A DNA stretch of 64,000 nt from positions 186,001 to 250,000 of the forward strand of contig JACJYP010000008.1 of the NCBI GenBank assembly GCA_020636045.1. Direction: 5' to 3'. The position numbers and the translations under genes are program-made. The stretch's first letter is position 1. Each line of letters opens with the position of its first letter. The DNA comes from Lewinellaceae bacterium (GTDB lineage Bacteria > Bacteroidota > Bacteroidia > Chitinophagales > Saprospiraceae). A model generated the notes under the pieces. The model searched no databases. It saw only the letters and a list, made by a program, of their open reading frames with translations, and was not told where the DNA came from. Of the stretch, positions 26,259 through 35,536 are shown piece by piece.

Positions 26259-27548
26259 TCATTGTGGTATAAAGCCGTTGTTCTTTTTCGGCTGCGGCGC
26301 ATCGGCAGGTGGCCGGGGCGCAGGTTGGTCTTCTTCTCCGCGCCGCCGCAACTCGTCTTCAGACAAAGCCGTTTCGGGCATATCCTGAAAGCGCAACTGA
26401 AGTTTGTAATTCCGGTTAATGGATTTTACCACCGGCCCCAGAATGAGTTGCATCACCGAATCCGCCCGGATTTTGGCTTTATCGAGCACCTTTTCATTAT
26501 CAATAGCATCCTGACGAAATTGCCGTCGCAGTTCGTTGAACCGCTCGTTCATATCCTTCTCGTTGATGCCCGCCAGAAAACCGACGTCCAGTTTGTCGAC
26601 ACGCGGATACACCTCGTGGGAAAGAATCGTTGGCGGCGGCAAGGTCACGTAGATGATGCCCTTTTTGGGGCTGAATGTTACATCGAAATAGCGGTCGAGT
26701 TTAAAACCGGCCTTGACCACGCTGATCGCTTCCACTCGGATATCCGTTTGGGAAATAGAAAAACCCAGCAGTTTGTATTGCAGCGTCTTGTCGATTCCGA
26801 GCCTGCTGCGCAGTTCATAGGTGGCCAGTTCGGCGATCCCCTTGCGTACTTTTTCCTTCAGCAGGCCGCGCGAGGCGCTGAAATCGATGATCTCCGCGCG
26901 TTTTTGCAGCCGGTTTACCATCGGTTGTAAGCCTTCCCGGATCGCAATGCCGCAGGGATTGTCCACGTCCTTTCCTTTTGCCATCAGCCGCCCGCCGTCA
27001 GCCTTGATAAGGGTGGCCAGTATCTGAGTGACAAAAAAGCACGTGTACTTGCCGGCCACTTCCCTGAATACCTGAACGGCCTGGTTGGCATTGTCGTTGT
27101 ACCAGGTTTCATAAAGGCCCGCCGTGGTGTCCTTGATCGCCACGAAGTCGTTGTAATACAGACTTTTCAGATACTCGTGGTGCTTTTGATATTCCGGCTC
27201 CAGGCGGCGTTTGAGGCTGTCGGGCAGGGCCATCCGGTTGGCGACGTGGTACAGCAGGGAAAGGTTAAAATTGTACACCAGTTCGTCGAACTCCCTTTTG
27301 TGTTCCTCCGGGTTTGACAGAATACGCAAAGTGGCTTCCTCGTCGAGGTTTGGCTGGAAGTCAGAGGGCACATAGGTAAGTTGCACTCCTTTCGGGCTCT
27401 GGAACAGGTTCATTCCGCCTTCGCTGAAGAAGGCTTTGTACAAAATGATGCCCCCGATACTCACAAGAGCGAGCAGCAGTATCTGTTTTCCAAAAATCGA
27501 ACCCTTTCCTTCGGAGGAACCGCGGGCGTCTGGCTGATGTGTCGACAT
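26259..27548 (-). CDS. membrane-anchored DUF4230-like protein
   Basis: 429 residues. One membrane helix (~21-41) after a short polar N-terminus, a long soluble region, and a Pro-rich C-terminal tail (PAPRPPADAPQPKK). The segment YFDVTFSPKKGIIYVTLPPP and then ILSHEVYPRVDK resembles DUF4230, whose hallmark is a strand ending LPxPxIL; this is a moderate match only. Large parts are helical (FREVAGKYTCFF). Its start lies 4 bases after the stop of the dienelactone hydrolase gene, so they share a transcript. Confidence 0.7.
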   Translation of the reverse strand: MSTHQPDARGSSEGKGSIFGKQILLLALVSIGGIILYKAFFSEGGMNLFQSPKGVQLTYVPSDFQPNLDEEATLRILSNPEEHKREFDELVYNFNLSLLYHVANRMALPDSLKRRLEPEYQKHHEYLKSLYYNDFVAIKDTTAGLYETWYNDNANQAVQVFREVAGKYTCFFVTQILATLIKADGGRLMAKGKDVDNPCGIAIREGLQPMVNRLQKRAEIIDFSASRGLLKEKVRKGIAELATYELRSRLGIDKTLQYKLLGFSISQTDIRVEAISVVKAGFKLDRYFDVTFSPKKGIIYVTLPPPTILSHEVYPRVDKLDVGFLAGINEKDMNERFNELRRQFRQDAIDNEKVLDKAKIRADSVMQLILGPVVKSINRNYKLQLRFQDMPETALSEDELRRRGEEDQPAPRPPADAPQPKKNNGFIPQ

Positions 27549-27552
27549 GATA

Positions 27553-28395
27553 TTATTTTTCCTTCAGGTATGACGCGACCTTTTCCCTGGCTTCTTTGGC
27601 GGCCGCTTCGTTGTAACGCGGGCTGCTGGGATTGGCAAAGGCATGATCGGCGTCGTATTCATATACGGTAAGTGTTTTTTCGGCTGCTTTCATATTCGTC
27701 TCAAATTCCGAAACGACTTCCTTCGTAATCCATTTGTCCTTCATGGCGTGCACCATTACCACGTCAGTGGACAGTGTTTTCAGTTTTTCAACGTCTTTTT
27801 CGGGCATGCCGTAGTACATGACGCAGGCTTTCACTTTGTCGCCGAGCAATAGGGCGCCCTGCAGCGACCAGCCGCCGCCAAAGCACCAGCCCATGGTACG
27901 GAAATCGGCGGCATCGCCGGCATATTTGGCAGCGCCCTGAATGATGGCCGCTGCGCGGGCGGCGTCGCAGCCCTGCATCAGTTTTCCCGCTTCTTCGGAG
28001 TTGGTGGCCACTTTTCCGTCGTACAGGTCAACGGCGATGACATTGACACCCAGTTCGTGGTTCCACTTTACCGCCTCGTTCTTTACATAATCATTCAGTC
28101 CCCACCATTCGTGGAACAAAATCAGATACTTGGTGGTGGGCGAATGCGTCTTTACCAGATATGCCCGTCCGTTCTCGCCGCCTTCTACCGGAAATTCGAT
28201 CATATTGCCGCCATGCAGCAGTTCTGTCGGTGCGGGCGAAGGGTGTGCCGCCAGGAAATCACCGTCGTCGGCAAAGGCCGCGAATTGTTCGATGGCATTG
28301 TTCGGATCGTGGCACATCGTGATCGTTTTCGCCGGTTCGAAGGAGTAGAAGCCGCCGGAGCAAAGCAGCATGAGGGTAAACAGGAGGTAGCGCAT
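27553..28395 (-). CDS. dienelactone hydrolase-family protein, exported
   Basis: 280 residues. Signal peptide at ~1-20. Alpha/beta hydrolase of the dienelactone hydrolase family with the nucleophile elbow GWCFGGG (Cys ~170), Asp in AMKDKW (~217) and His in DADHAFANP (~251), a complete Cys-Asp-His triad. FHEWWGLNDYVKNEA is a family marker. Substrate unknown; probably an ester or lactone in the periplasm. First gene of a two-gene unit with the DUF4230-like gene. Confidence 0.9.
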   Translation of the reverse strand: MRYLLFTLMLLCSGGFYSFEPAKTITMCHDPNNAIEQFAAFADDGDFLAAHPSPAPTELLHGGNMIEFPVEGGENGRAYLVKTHSPTTKYLILFHEWWGLNDYVKNEAVKWNHELGVNVIAVDLYDGKVATNSEEAGKLMQGCDAARAAAIIQGAAKYAGDAADFRTMGWCFGGGWSLQGALLLGDKVKACVMYYGMPEKDVEKLKTLSTDVVMVHAMKDKWITKEVVSEFETNMKAAEKTLTVYEYDADHAFANPSSPRYNEAAAKEAREKVASYLKEK

Positions 28396-28462
28396 GGTTA
28401 AAAGTTTTTATGTGAACAGTTTTGAAATCTTCAGCCCCGCACCCGTTTCGTTACGGAAGCAT

Positions 28463-29827
28463 TCAGGACTTAAAACCGAATAAATTGAGAAAGGATTGGC
28501 CCGAACCGGATTTTGTTTTGGCTGTTTTTGCCAGTTCCAGGTATTGAAGGGCTACCGACTGCTCATTGTCGAGCGCCAGTGACGACTGGCAAAAGGTGAT
28601 CGCCAGGTCGTAATTTTCCGCTTCATAATATAAAACGCCGAGGATGGCATATGGCTCGGCCATATCGGGCATTATCGAGATCGCGTGCTTCAGGCTGGCT
28701 TCTGCATTGGCAGTTTGCCCCAATGCCTTCTCGCAGCAGCCTTTGAAAAACCAGGCATAGGCGTTGTCGGGCATGACTTCGATCACCTGGTTGAAATCGC
28801 CGAGGGCAACGGCGTAATTTTCAAGGAAATAATGTGCGATGCCGCGCAGGTTGCGGGTTTCCGGCTGGCCGGGATTGATGGTCAGCGAGCGGTCGAACTC
28901 CGGAATGCAGGCCGCATAGTCCCCCTGATTGTAAAGATTCAGCCCGACAGTGCTGATGTAGGTCGCATTTTCCGGTTCGTATTGAAGGGCGATATTGAGG
29001 TCAGCCAGCGAACTCTGATAATCGTGCAGGCGCGCCTTGCAGATCCCGCGCAGGCCGAATGCCTGTTCTGACTGCGATTTTAGTTTGATACAGGCATCGA
29101 GGTCCCGAACAGCCGGTTCGAATTCGTCGAGGTTCATGTATGTCAGCGCGCGGTTGAAGCGTGCAGTGGTCATGCCCGGTTCTGCCTGAAGCGCAGCATC
29201 GAAATCCTGTCTGGCAGCCTGGTAGTTTTCGATATTCTCTAAATAAATCAACCCCCTGTTATTGAGCGCGGTCGCATGGCCGGGGTCGAGGGACAGCGTT
29301 TCGTTGTAAAAACGCAGCGCTTCTTCCGGCATACCGAGTTCGCCGTAAAGCATGGCCTGCAACAGCCTCGCTTCCACCAGTTTGGGGCTCTGGTCGGCAG
29401 CAGCATCGAAGTCGGCCAGCGCGCCGGAATAGTCGCCCGCTTCGTATTTGGCACGCCCGGAGCGCAGCAGGGGCGCTTCCGCGGAGGCGTCGGCCACCGA
29501 CTGGGCCGCTCCCAGGTCGCTCAAAGCCACCCCTGCCGAAGGATGTTGCGCAGCAGGCCCCTGCATTTCCTTGAGCGACTGCGTGATCAGGCGAAGGGTA
29601 CCAAAGCAGACATTGCTGAACGCCACTCCGTATTCCTTGTGGTCGATCAGATTCAGGCGCATTTTCTGCTCCCAGTGGTTGAATTGCTGGGTAAGCGACA
29701 GGGCCTCGTCGAGCAGATCGGAACTGCGTTCTTCCAGGAATGACGACAGGCGGGCAAGGGCCTGCTCCACCTCATTTTGTTGTACCAGCGTGCGCAGTTC
29801 TTTTAAAAATGCCTGCGGATTTTCCAT
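28463..29827 (-). CDS. TPR protein with N-terminal effector-associated (EAD11-like) domain
   Basis: 454 residues from the ATG at 29827, supported by a TAAATTTG element 22 bases upstream. Residues 1-85 resemble the EAD11 adaptor domain of bacterial conflict systems: a helix with LRTLVQQNEVEQALARL, then LLDEALSLTQQFNHWEQKMR, then DHKEYGVAFSNVCFGTLRLI. About nine TPR repeats (~130-440) follow, of the AxxxY-G-ALADFDAA and LDPGHATALNNRGLIYLENI type. No enzymatic domain. EAD domains bring effectors together, so this may be a scaffold, but no partner gene with a matching EAD is in view. Confidence 0.8.
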   Translation of the reverse strand: MENPQAFLKELRTLVQQNEVEQALARLSSFLEERSSDLLDEALSLTQQFNHWEQKMRLNLIDHKEYGVAFSNVCFGTLRLITQSLKEMQGPAAQHPSAGVALSDLGAAQSVADASAEAPLLRSGRAKYEAGDYSGALADFDAAADQSPKLVEARLLQAMLYGELGMPEEALRFYNETLSLDPGHATALNNRGLIYLENIENYQAARQDFDAALQAEPGMTTARFNRALTYMNLDEFEPAVRDLDACIKLKSQSEQAFGLRGICKARLHDYQSSLADLNIALQYEPENATYISTVGLNLYNQGDYAACIPEFDRSLTINPGQPETRNLRGIAHYFLENYAVALGDFNQVIEVMPDNAYAWFFKGCCEKALGQTANAEASLKHAISIMPDMAEPYAILGVLYYEAENYDLAITFCQSSLALDNEQSVALQYLELAKTAKTKSGSGQSFLNLFGFKS

Positions 29828-29848
29828 GTTTTGACGGTTGATGGACGA

Positions 29849-29856
29849 CAAATTTA
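29849..29856 (-). promoter_or_regulatory. -7 element TAAATTTG
   Basis: Exact match on the minus strand, overlapping the stop of the upstream methyltransferase, 22 bases before the TPR gene. Confidence 0.5.
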
Positions 29857-31040
29857 TGCAACATACAGCACCAATCCCTTCAAATATGCGCCTTCCGGGT
29901 GAAAAAGGCTCACCGGGTGGTCGGCGCCCTGCGTCAGATGATGCAATACCCGCACCTTGCGACCGGCTTCCAGCGCGGCAGCCACTACGGTATTGTAAAA
30001 CAATTGCCGGTCGACCACCTGCGAACAGGAAAACGTGAAGAGGATGCCTCCCGACGCTACCTTTTCCATAGCCGCCGCATTCAGGCGTTTATAGCCCTGC
30101 ACGGCATTATGCCTTTTGTCGAGGCTTTTGGCAAAGGCCGGCGGATCGACCACCATTACTTCATACTGCCGGTCCGTATTTTTCAGGAAGCGCATCACAT
30201 CTTCCGTAAAGCACAGATGCTCGCCGGGATAAGGCGCATTCAGCGCGGCATTTTCTGCTGTGAGTTCCATCGCTTTGGCAGAAATATCTACCGAATGCAC
30301 ACTGGCCGCACCGGCATGCAGGGCATAACAGGAAAAGCCGCCTGTGTAGCAAAAGGCGTTTAACACCGTTTTCCCGGGCACAAATTGCGCCAAAAGCCTT
30401 CGGTTGTCGCGCTGATCCAGGAAAAAGCCCGTCTTTTGGCCGGTCTCCCAGTTTACTTTAAAGCGGATGCCGTGTTCCGTTACGATGGCTTCGCTATCGG
30501 GCGTTTTTCCTTGCGACCATATGTAGCCGTCCGTCTGCCCGGCAGCGTAATTGGGAGGAAGGCTTTCCCTGCTTTTGTCGTACACCGCATGCAGCGATCC
30601 GCCGAATACTTCGCGCAAGGCTTCAGCGATCAATTCCCGCTGCCGGTGCATGCCGATGCTGTGGCATTGCACGACGGCTGTTGCGCCATATATATCCACA
30701 ACCAGACCGGGCAGTCCGTCGCCTTCGCCATGTATCAGCCTGTAGGCATGTCGCGCCGGGGCTTCGAGCGCCGTTTCGCGCACGCGTTTCGCTTCAGCCA
30801 GTTTTCTCTCCCAAAAGGCCCTTTCTTGTACGTCAGCAGGTTCAAAACTCAATATCCTGACTGCGATACTGCCGTGATGGAAGTGTCCGGCGCCCATCCG
30901 GTTGCCCTTTTATCGAACACCTCCACTACATCGCCATCTGCGGGCTCACCGTCTATACGGCCGATCGCGCCGGAAAACACCCAGGGATGAAACCGCCGAA
31001 GCGGCTCTTCCTTACCCGGCCTGAGAATAACTTTGATCAT
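29854..31040 (-). pseudogene. RlmI-like class I rRNA methyltransferase, frameshifted at 30905-30911
   Basis: Two frames together make one protein. From the ATG at 31040 the N-terminal PUA domain reads MIKVILRPGKEEPLRRFHPW and runs to VEVFDKRA; the other frame starts at GAGHFHHGSIAVRIL and carries the methyltransferase: NAFCYTGGFSCYAL (SAM), VVDPPAFAKS (catalytic loop) and FTFSCSQVV. Adding one base in the AAAAGGG run (plus-strand CCCTTTT at 30905-30911) would give DKKGNRMGAGHFHHG, exactly the family sequence. So this is a RlmI-type 23S rRNA m5C methyltransferase interrupted by one missing base: either a real recent mutation or a homopolymer read error. About 396 residues if restored. Confidence 0.85.
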
Positions 31041-31399
31041 GCAGTAGATTTTGGGCGCCAAATTCGCGCTTTTGCCTGATTTAATACGAGCGCCGAATAC
31101 CATTCCTGCTTCCGGATTTGACAAACCCCGATTATGCTGTTCCTACAACGGAAACGATGAAATACGCGGGGCCCGAATTTTAATTTTTCAAGAACTTTGC
31201 GTATTTTGTGAACCTCCGGTACCAAATGGGGGTTCCCTTAATGTTTTTTTGCAGAAAACAGGCTTTTTTCTGCATTTCCCCATACTTCTCGCTACCAACT
31301 TCCCCCTTCGCCAATGTTCCCTCCCGGGCAGGCCATCTTTTTTTCCGGAGGCGATCTACACGGTTCTGATTAGATAAAACTAAACTAAATATTTGATTG
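31041..31399 (+). promoter_or_regulatory. spacer and structured leader of the KamA-like gene
   Basis: 359 bases without a convincing gene between the divergent methyltransferase and KamA-like genes. A near-consensus -7 element GAACTTTG lies at about 31191-31198. Downstream are two hairpins: 31210-31235 (GAACCTCC with GGGGGTTC, one U-G pair) and 31250-31274 (TGCAGAAAA with TTTTCTGCA, loop CAGGCTT). The second is followed by no U-run, so it may be a leader structure rather than a terminator. Confidence 0.45.
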
Positions 31400-32755
31400 A
31401 TGGAAATGACGACACAAGCAAAACCCGCTTACAAGGCGTATGCCCTGAATACATTCCGGAATATACCCCAGATGGAGCGGCTGACAGAGACTGAACGTTT
31501 CGACATTGAAGTGGTTGGAAATGTGCTGCCTTTCAAAGTAAATAACTACGTGATTGACGAATTGATCGATTGGGATCATTATCAGGGAGACCCGCTGTTC
31601 AATCTTGTGTTCCCCAACCGGCACATGTTACGCCCTGAGCATTTTGCTGAAATGGAACGGACGCTGAAAGAAACCGGCGACCGGAATGTGATTCGCGAAG
31701 TCGCACACAAGATCAGGCTTCAACTCAATCCCCACCCTGCCGGCCAGGTAGAACTGAACGTGCCGGAGATTGAGGGGGTCAAACTCACAGGAATCCAGCA
31801 CAAATACCGCGAAACCCTGCTGTTCTTCCCCAGTTCAGGGCAAACCTGCCACAGTTACTGCACTTTCTGCTTCCGCTGGCCGCAATTTGTGGGCATGAAC
31901 GAGATCAAATTCGCCATGCGCGAAACCGAACTGCTCGTCAAATACCTGCAGGAGCACCAGGAAGTGACGGATATCCTGTTTACCGGCGGTGACCCGATGA
32001 TCATGAAATACGAGGTATTCCGGCAGTATATCGAGCCATTTCTCGATAAAGACAACGGCACGAATATCCAGTCCATTCGTATCGGCACCAAATCGCTGGC
32101 ATTCTGGCCATACAAGTTCATCGACGATGAAGAGGCGGACAAATTCCTCGCCCTCTTCGAGCGAGTCACCAAAAGCGGCATCAACCTGGCGTTCATGTCG
32201 CATTTCAACCACCCCAATGAGATGAAAACGGCGGCCGTACAAAAGGCGATCCGCCGCCTGCGCAATACAGGTCTTCAGATCCGCACGCAGTCTCCGCTGT
32301 TGCACAATATCAACGACGACGCAAATGCCTGGGCGGAAATGTGGCGCGAACAGGTCAACCAGAATTGTATACCGTACTATATGTTCGTGGCGCGCGACAC
32401 AGGCGCACGACATTATTTCGAAGTGCCGCTGGTACGCGCCTGGGAGATATTCCGTGAAGCGTATCAGCAAGTGAGTGGTCTTTGCCGCACCGTGCGCGGC
32501 CCCAGCATGTCGGCCACGCCGGGCAAAGTTCAGGTACTGGGCGTCAGTGAAGTGGCGGGTAAGAAGGTGCTGGCATTGCGCTTCCTGCAAGGGCGCAACC
32601 CCGACTGGGTAGGTCGCCCGTTCTTTGCCGAATACGATGAAAAGGCGACCTGGCTGGATGAACTCAAACCCGCGTTTGAAGACAAGTTCTTCTACGAAGA
32701 GGAACTGGAACAGATGTACCAGGAAAAGGTAAGCAGCGTGCTTTCCGACAACTAA
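31400..32755 (+). CDS. KamA-family radical SAM protein (lysine 2,3-aminomutase-like)
   Basis: 451 residues from the ATG at 31400. Radical SAM cluster CHSYCTFC (Cys 150, 154, 157), followed by TDILFTGGDPMIMKYEVF (SAM binding). A Lys in GPSMSATPGKVQVLG sits where lysine 2,3-aminomutase has its PLP lysine (PGGGGK), so PLP binding is plausible but the loop is altered. It belongs to a branch longer than LAM or EpmB and may move an amino group on an amino acid or peptide residue. EpmB normally serves EF-P, which makes the Arg32 EF-P in this window interesting, but there is no EpmA here. A strong terminator follows. Confidence 0.88.
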   Translation: MEMTTQAKPAYKAYALNTFRNIPQMERLTETERFDIEVVGNVLPFKVNNYVIDELIDWDHYQGDPLFNLVFPNRHMLRPEHFAEMERTLKETGDRNVIREVAHKIRLQLNPHPAGQVELNVPEIEGVKLTGIQHKYRETLLFFPSSGQTCHSYCTFCFRWPQFVGMNEIKFAMRETELLVKYLQEHQEVTDILFTGGDPMIMKYEVFRQYIEPFLDKDNGTNIQSIRIGTKSLAFWPYKFIDDEEADKFLALFERVTKSGINLAFMSHFNHPNEMKTAAVQKAIRRLRNTGLQIRTQSPLLHNINDDANAWAEMWREQVNQNCIPYYMFVARDTGARHYFEVPLVRAWEIFREAYQQVSGLCRTVRGPSMSATPGKVQVLGVSEVAGKKVLALRFLQGRNPDWVGRPFFAEYDEKATWLDELKPAFEDKFFYEEELEQMYQEKVSSVLSDN

Positions 32756-32774
32756 ACGACCATCATTCAAAGCG

Positions 32775-32813
32775 GAAAGGTTTGGGGATGTTTCCTCAAA
32801 CCTTTCTTTTTTT
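32775..32813 (+). terminator. rho-independent terminator of the KamA-like gene
   Basis: GAAAGGTTTG (32775-32784) pairs with CAAACCTTTC (32797-32806), with an inner GGGA/TCC extension, followed by seven T. Confidence 0.85.
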
Positions 32814-32821
32814 ACAGCACT

Positions 32822-34144
32822 TTACGAAAAAGTAATATCCAGGCTTTCGCAGATCACTTTAGAGGCAAAAGCAAGGTCTTCGTCCGTATGGGCAGTAGAA
32901 ATGAATCCTACTTCATAGCCCGAGGGGCCGAAGTACACACCGCGTTTCAGGCACTCGAGGTGCATGATCTTGAAACGGTCGATCCCGGCACTGTCGATCT
33001 GTTCGGAGCGCCGGATCGTTTTGCTTGAAAACGAGGGCCAGAAAATGGAGCCGACGTGTGGAAAACGCATTTCGTAACCTTTTTTGTCGCAGTGTTCCTG
33101 CAAACCGGCGGTGAATTGCGCAGTCTTTTGTTCCAGCGTTTCGTAAAAACCCGGTTTCAGCAATTCCTGCAAGGTTGCATAACCCGCCGCCATCGCGACG
33201 GGATTGGCACTCAGCGTACCGGCCTGATACACAGGTCCTTCCGGCGACACATGTTTCATGATCGCAGCACTGGCCGCGTAGGCGCCTACCGGCATGCCGC
33301 CGCCGATGATCTTTCCAAAAGTGATGATGTCGGGCTGAATATCAAACATTCCTGCCGCGCCTTCGAATCCGACCCGGAAGCCGGAAATGACTTCGTCGAA
33401 GATCAGCAGAATACCGTGTGCCGTGCACTGCTCCCGCAGATATTCCAGAAAGGACTTGCTCTGAAACAACAGGCCGTTGTTGGCGGGCACCGGCTCTACG
33501 ATCAGGCAGGCAGTGTCGGCAGCGTGCTCTTTGAACGCTTTCATCAACGCCTTGATATTGGCGAGCGGCACTACGATCGTCTCCTGGGCAAATGATTCGG
33601 GAATACCGGCCGAAGTGCTGACGCCGAGCGTGGCCAGCCCCGACCCTGCCATCACCAGCAGCGAATCGACATGCCCGTGGTAGCAGCCTTCGAATTTGAT
33701 CACCTTGCTGCGCCCCGTCACGCCGCGTGCCAACCGGATCGCGCTCATCACCGCCTCCGTGCCGCTGCTCACGAAACGGATCATTTCTATGTACCGGTGA
33801 TGTTCGAGGATGAGTTTCCCGATGAGGTTGTCATGTGGAGAAGGCGTGCCGAATGACATGCCATTCGCTACGGTATCCTGTACGCGCTGCACGACAGCCG
33901 GGGGGCAATGTCCCAGGATCAGCGGGCCCCAGGAGCAGCAAAAGTCGACGTATTTCTGACGATCCACATCGTACAGATGGCAGCCCTCTCCCCGTTCGAA
34001 AAAGACGGGCGGCCCGTACACACTTTTGAAAGCGCGTACCGGCGAGTGCACGCCACCGGGGAAATACTGTTTTGCTTCTTCGAAAAGTTCGGCGCTTCTG
34101 GCTCTGGTAAATGTTTCGGGGGTAGGGTATGCGGCTTTATCCAT
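32822..34144 (-). CDS. hemL: glutamate-1-semialdehyde 2,1-aminomutase
   Basis: 440 residues from the ATG at 34144; upstream in-frame codons lie across the promoter and lack family similarity. PLP enzyme that makes 5-aminolevulinate for haem in the C5 pathway. Visible: YFPGGVHSPVRAF near the start, FVSSGTEAVMSAIRLARG, FEGCYHGHVDSLLV, and the PLP lysine in TFGKIIGGGMPVGAYA (~277). A TATTTTTG element lies only 4 bases before the ATG, suggesting a leaderless or near-leaderless message. Divergent from the MFS gene; other haem genes are not in the window. Confidence 0.96.
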   Translation of the reverse strand: MDKAAYPTPETFTRARSAELFEEAKQYFPGGVHSPVRAFKSVYGPPVFFERGEGCHLYDVDRQKYVDFCCSWGPLILGHCPPAVVQRVQDTVANGMSFGTPSPHDNLIGKLILEHHRYIEMIRFVSSGTEAVMSAIRLARGVTGRSKVIKFEGCYHGHVDSLLVMAGSGLATLGVSTSAGIPESFAQETIVVPLANIKALMKAFKEHAADTACLIVEPVPANNGLLFQSKSFLEYLREQCTAHGILLIFDEVISGFRVGFEGAAGMFDIQPDIITFGKIIGGGMPVGAYAASAAIMKHVSPEGPVYQAGTLSANPVAMAAGYATLQELLKPGFYETLEQKTAQFTAGLQEHCDKKGYEMRFPHVGSIFWPSFSSKTIRRSEQIDSAGIDRFKIMHLECLKRGVYFGPSGYEVGFISTAHTDEDLAFASKVICESLDITFS

Positions 34145-34148
34145 GATG

Positions 34149-34156
34149 CAAAAATA
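34149..34156 (-). promoter_or_regulatory. -7 element TATTTTTG four bases before hemL
   Basis: Exact match on the minus strand; CATC separates it from the hemL ATG. Confidence 0.5.
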
Positions 34157-34268
34157 ATATGTAGCGGACATGCATGAACGGGCTCCTGAAAATTTGACAT
34201 AAAACAGAATATGAATGAAGGAAAACACTCACGGTTTCCGGATATGTTTCGGACATTCGTTGTGAAAA

Positions 34269-35467
34269 ATGCGGATCGAACATATGCCGAACGACAGGTC
34301 CACACCCCGCCATATCATGCCCGTGATCGTATTTGCCCAATTTGCCGGCACTTCGCTGTGGTTTGCGGGCAATGCTATCTCGGGTGAACTACAGCAGGCG
34401 TTTGCGCTGGCCCCCCGGGCTGTCGGCGATCTCACCTCGGCAGTTCAGTTGGGATTTATCACAGGCACGTTCCTTTTCGCCCTGTTGACCCTATCAGACC
34501 GTTTTTCGCCAGGCCTCGTATTTCTCGTTTCCGCCTTGGCGGGCGCTGCAGCCAATCTGTGCCTGTTCCTCCTGGCCGATGGACTCAGCGGACTGCTTTT
34601 CTTCCGTTTCGCCACCGGTTTTTTCCTGGCAGGCATCTATCCGGTCGGTATGAAAATATCGGCCGATTGGCATGAAAAAGGCCTTGGGAAAGCCCTGGGA
34701 TATCTCGTGGGCGCGCTGGTATTGGGCACGGCGTTTCCGCACTTGCTAAAAGTATTCTCAGGGGCTTTACCCTGGAAAACGACCCTGCTGGCCATTTCCT
34801 GCCTGGCGGCGTCAGGCGGCATTTTATTATACCTGACGGTGCCCGACGGCCCGTATCGCAGACCGGCGCCCCGATTCGAGTGGAACGCCATTCCACGCAT
34901 TTTTTCAGATCGCGGGTTCAGGGCGGCGGCATTCGGCTACTTTGGTCATATGTGGGAGTTGTACGCATTTTGGGCGTTTGTACCGACCTTCATCACTGCC
35001 TATCAGACGTTGCACGAAGTTCCATTTGCCAACACCTCTTTCTGGGCTTTTACCACCATCGCGGCGGGTGCAGCAGGATGTATTGCCGGCGGATATCACT
35101 CACTGAGGATCGGCAGTCCCAAAGTTGCATTCTATATGTTATCGATTTCAGGCGCTTTTTGCCTGCTCTCGCCACTGCTCTTTCATTTGCCTGCATGGCT
35201 GTTCCTCCTGTTGTTGATCATTTGGGGTTTCGCCGTGGTGGGCGACTCTCCTCAATTTTCATCCGTGGTTGCCCGTTCGGCGCCATCCGAATATGTCGGC
35301 ACGGCATTGACGATCGTCAACTGCATCGGTTTTGGCATCACTATTTTCAGCATACAGTTGCTCAATAGCAACGCCGTCGCTCTGGAATGGCGCTTTTTTT
35401 GTTGCTGTTACCGGGCCCCGTTTTCGGGCTTTGGCACATGCGTCGGTCGATCCGTTCCGGTTCATAA
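34269..35467 (+). pseudogene. MFS transporter, frameshifted near the C-terminus at 35394-35400
   Basis: A major facilitator with about 12 membrane helices (VIVFAQFAGTSLWFAGNAIS; FFRFATGFFLAGIYPVGMK). In the last helix the frame meets a run of seven T (35394-35400) and then turns into FCCCYRAPFSGFG, which is not membrane-like. One extra T gives WRFFLLLLPGPVFGLWHM, ending at a TAA at 35465-35467, a normal MFS end. As written the frame instead runs on to 35534 and crosses a terminator hairpin. So either a homopolymer error or a recent one-base deletion; a restored protein would be about 399 residues. Substrate unknown. Divergent from hemL. Confidence 0.8.
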
Positions 35468-35470
35468 AAA

Positions 35471-35502
35471 CTCCCGGATCTTCTGCTTCGAAAACCCGGG
35501 AG
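35471..35502 (-). terminator. terminator for the T9SS cargo gene
   Basis: On the minus strand CTCCCGG pairs with CCGGGAG around an 18-base loop, followed by TTTTT (plus-strand A run at 35466-35470). Confidence 0.55.
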
Positions 35503-35536
35503 ACCCGATTAAAACGCTTTACAGGTTCGGTTAAGT

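Noticed and set aside
31051..31377. 108-codon plus-strand frame in the KamA leader
   Set aside because: No domain and no conserved composition; the region fits a leader with hairpins better.
31190..31399. Lysine riboswitch before the KamA-like gene
   Set aside because: The hairpins do not match the five-helix lysine core and none of the conserved internal motifs were seen.
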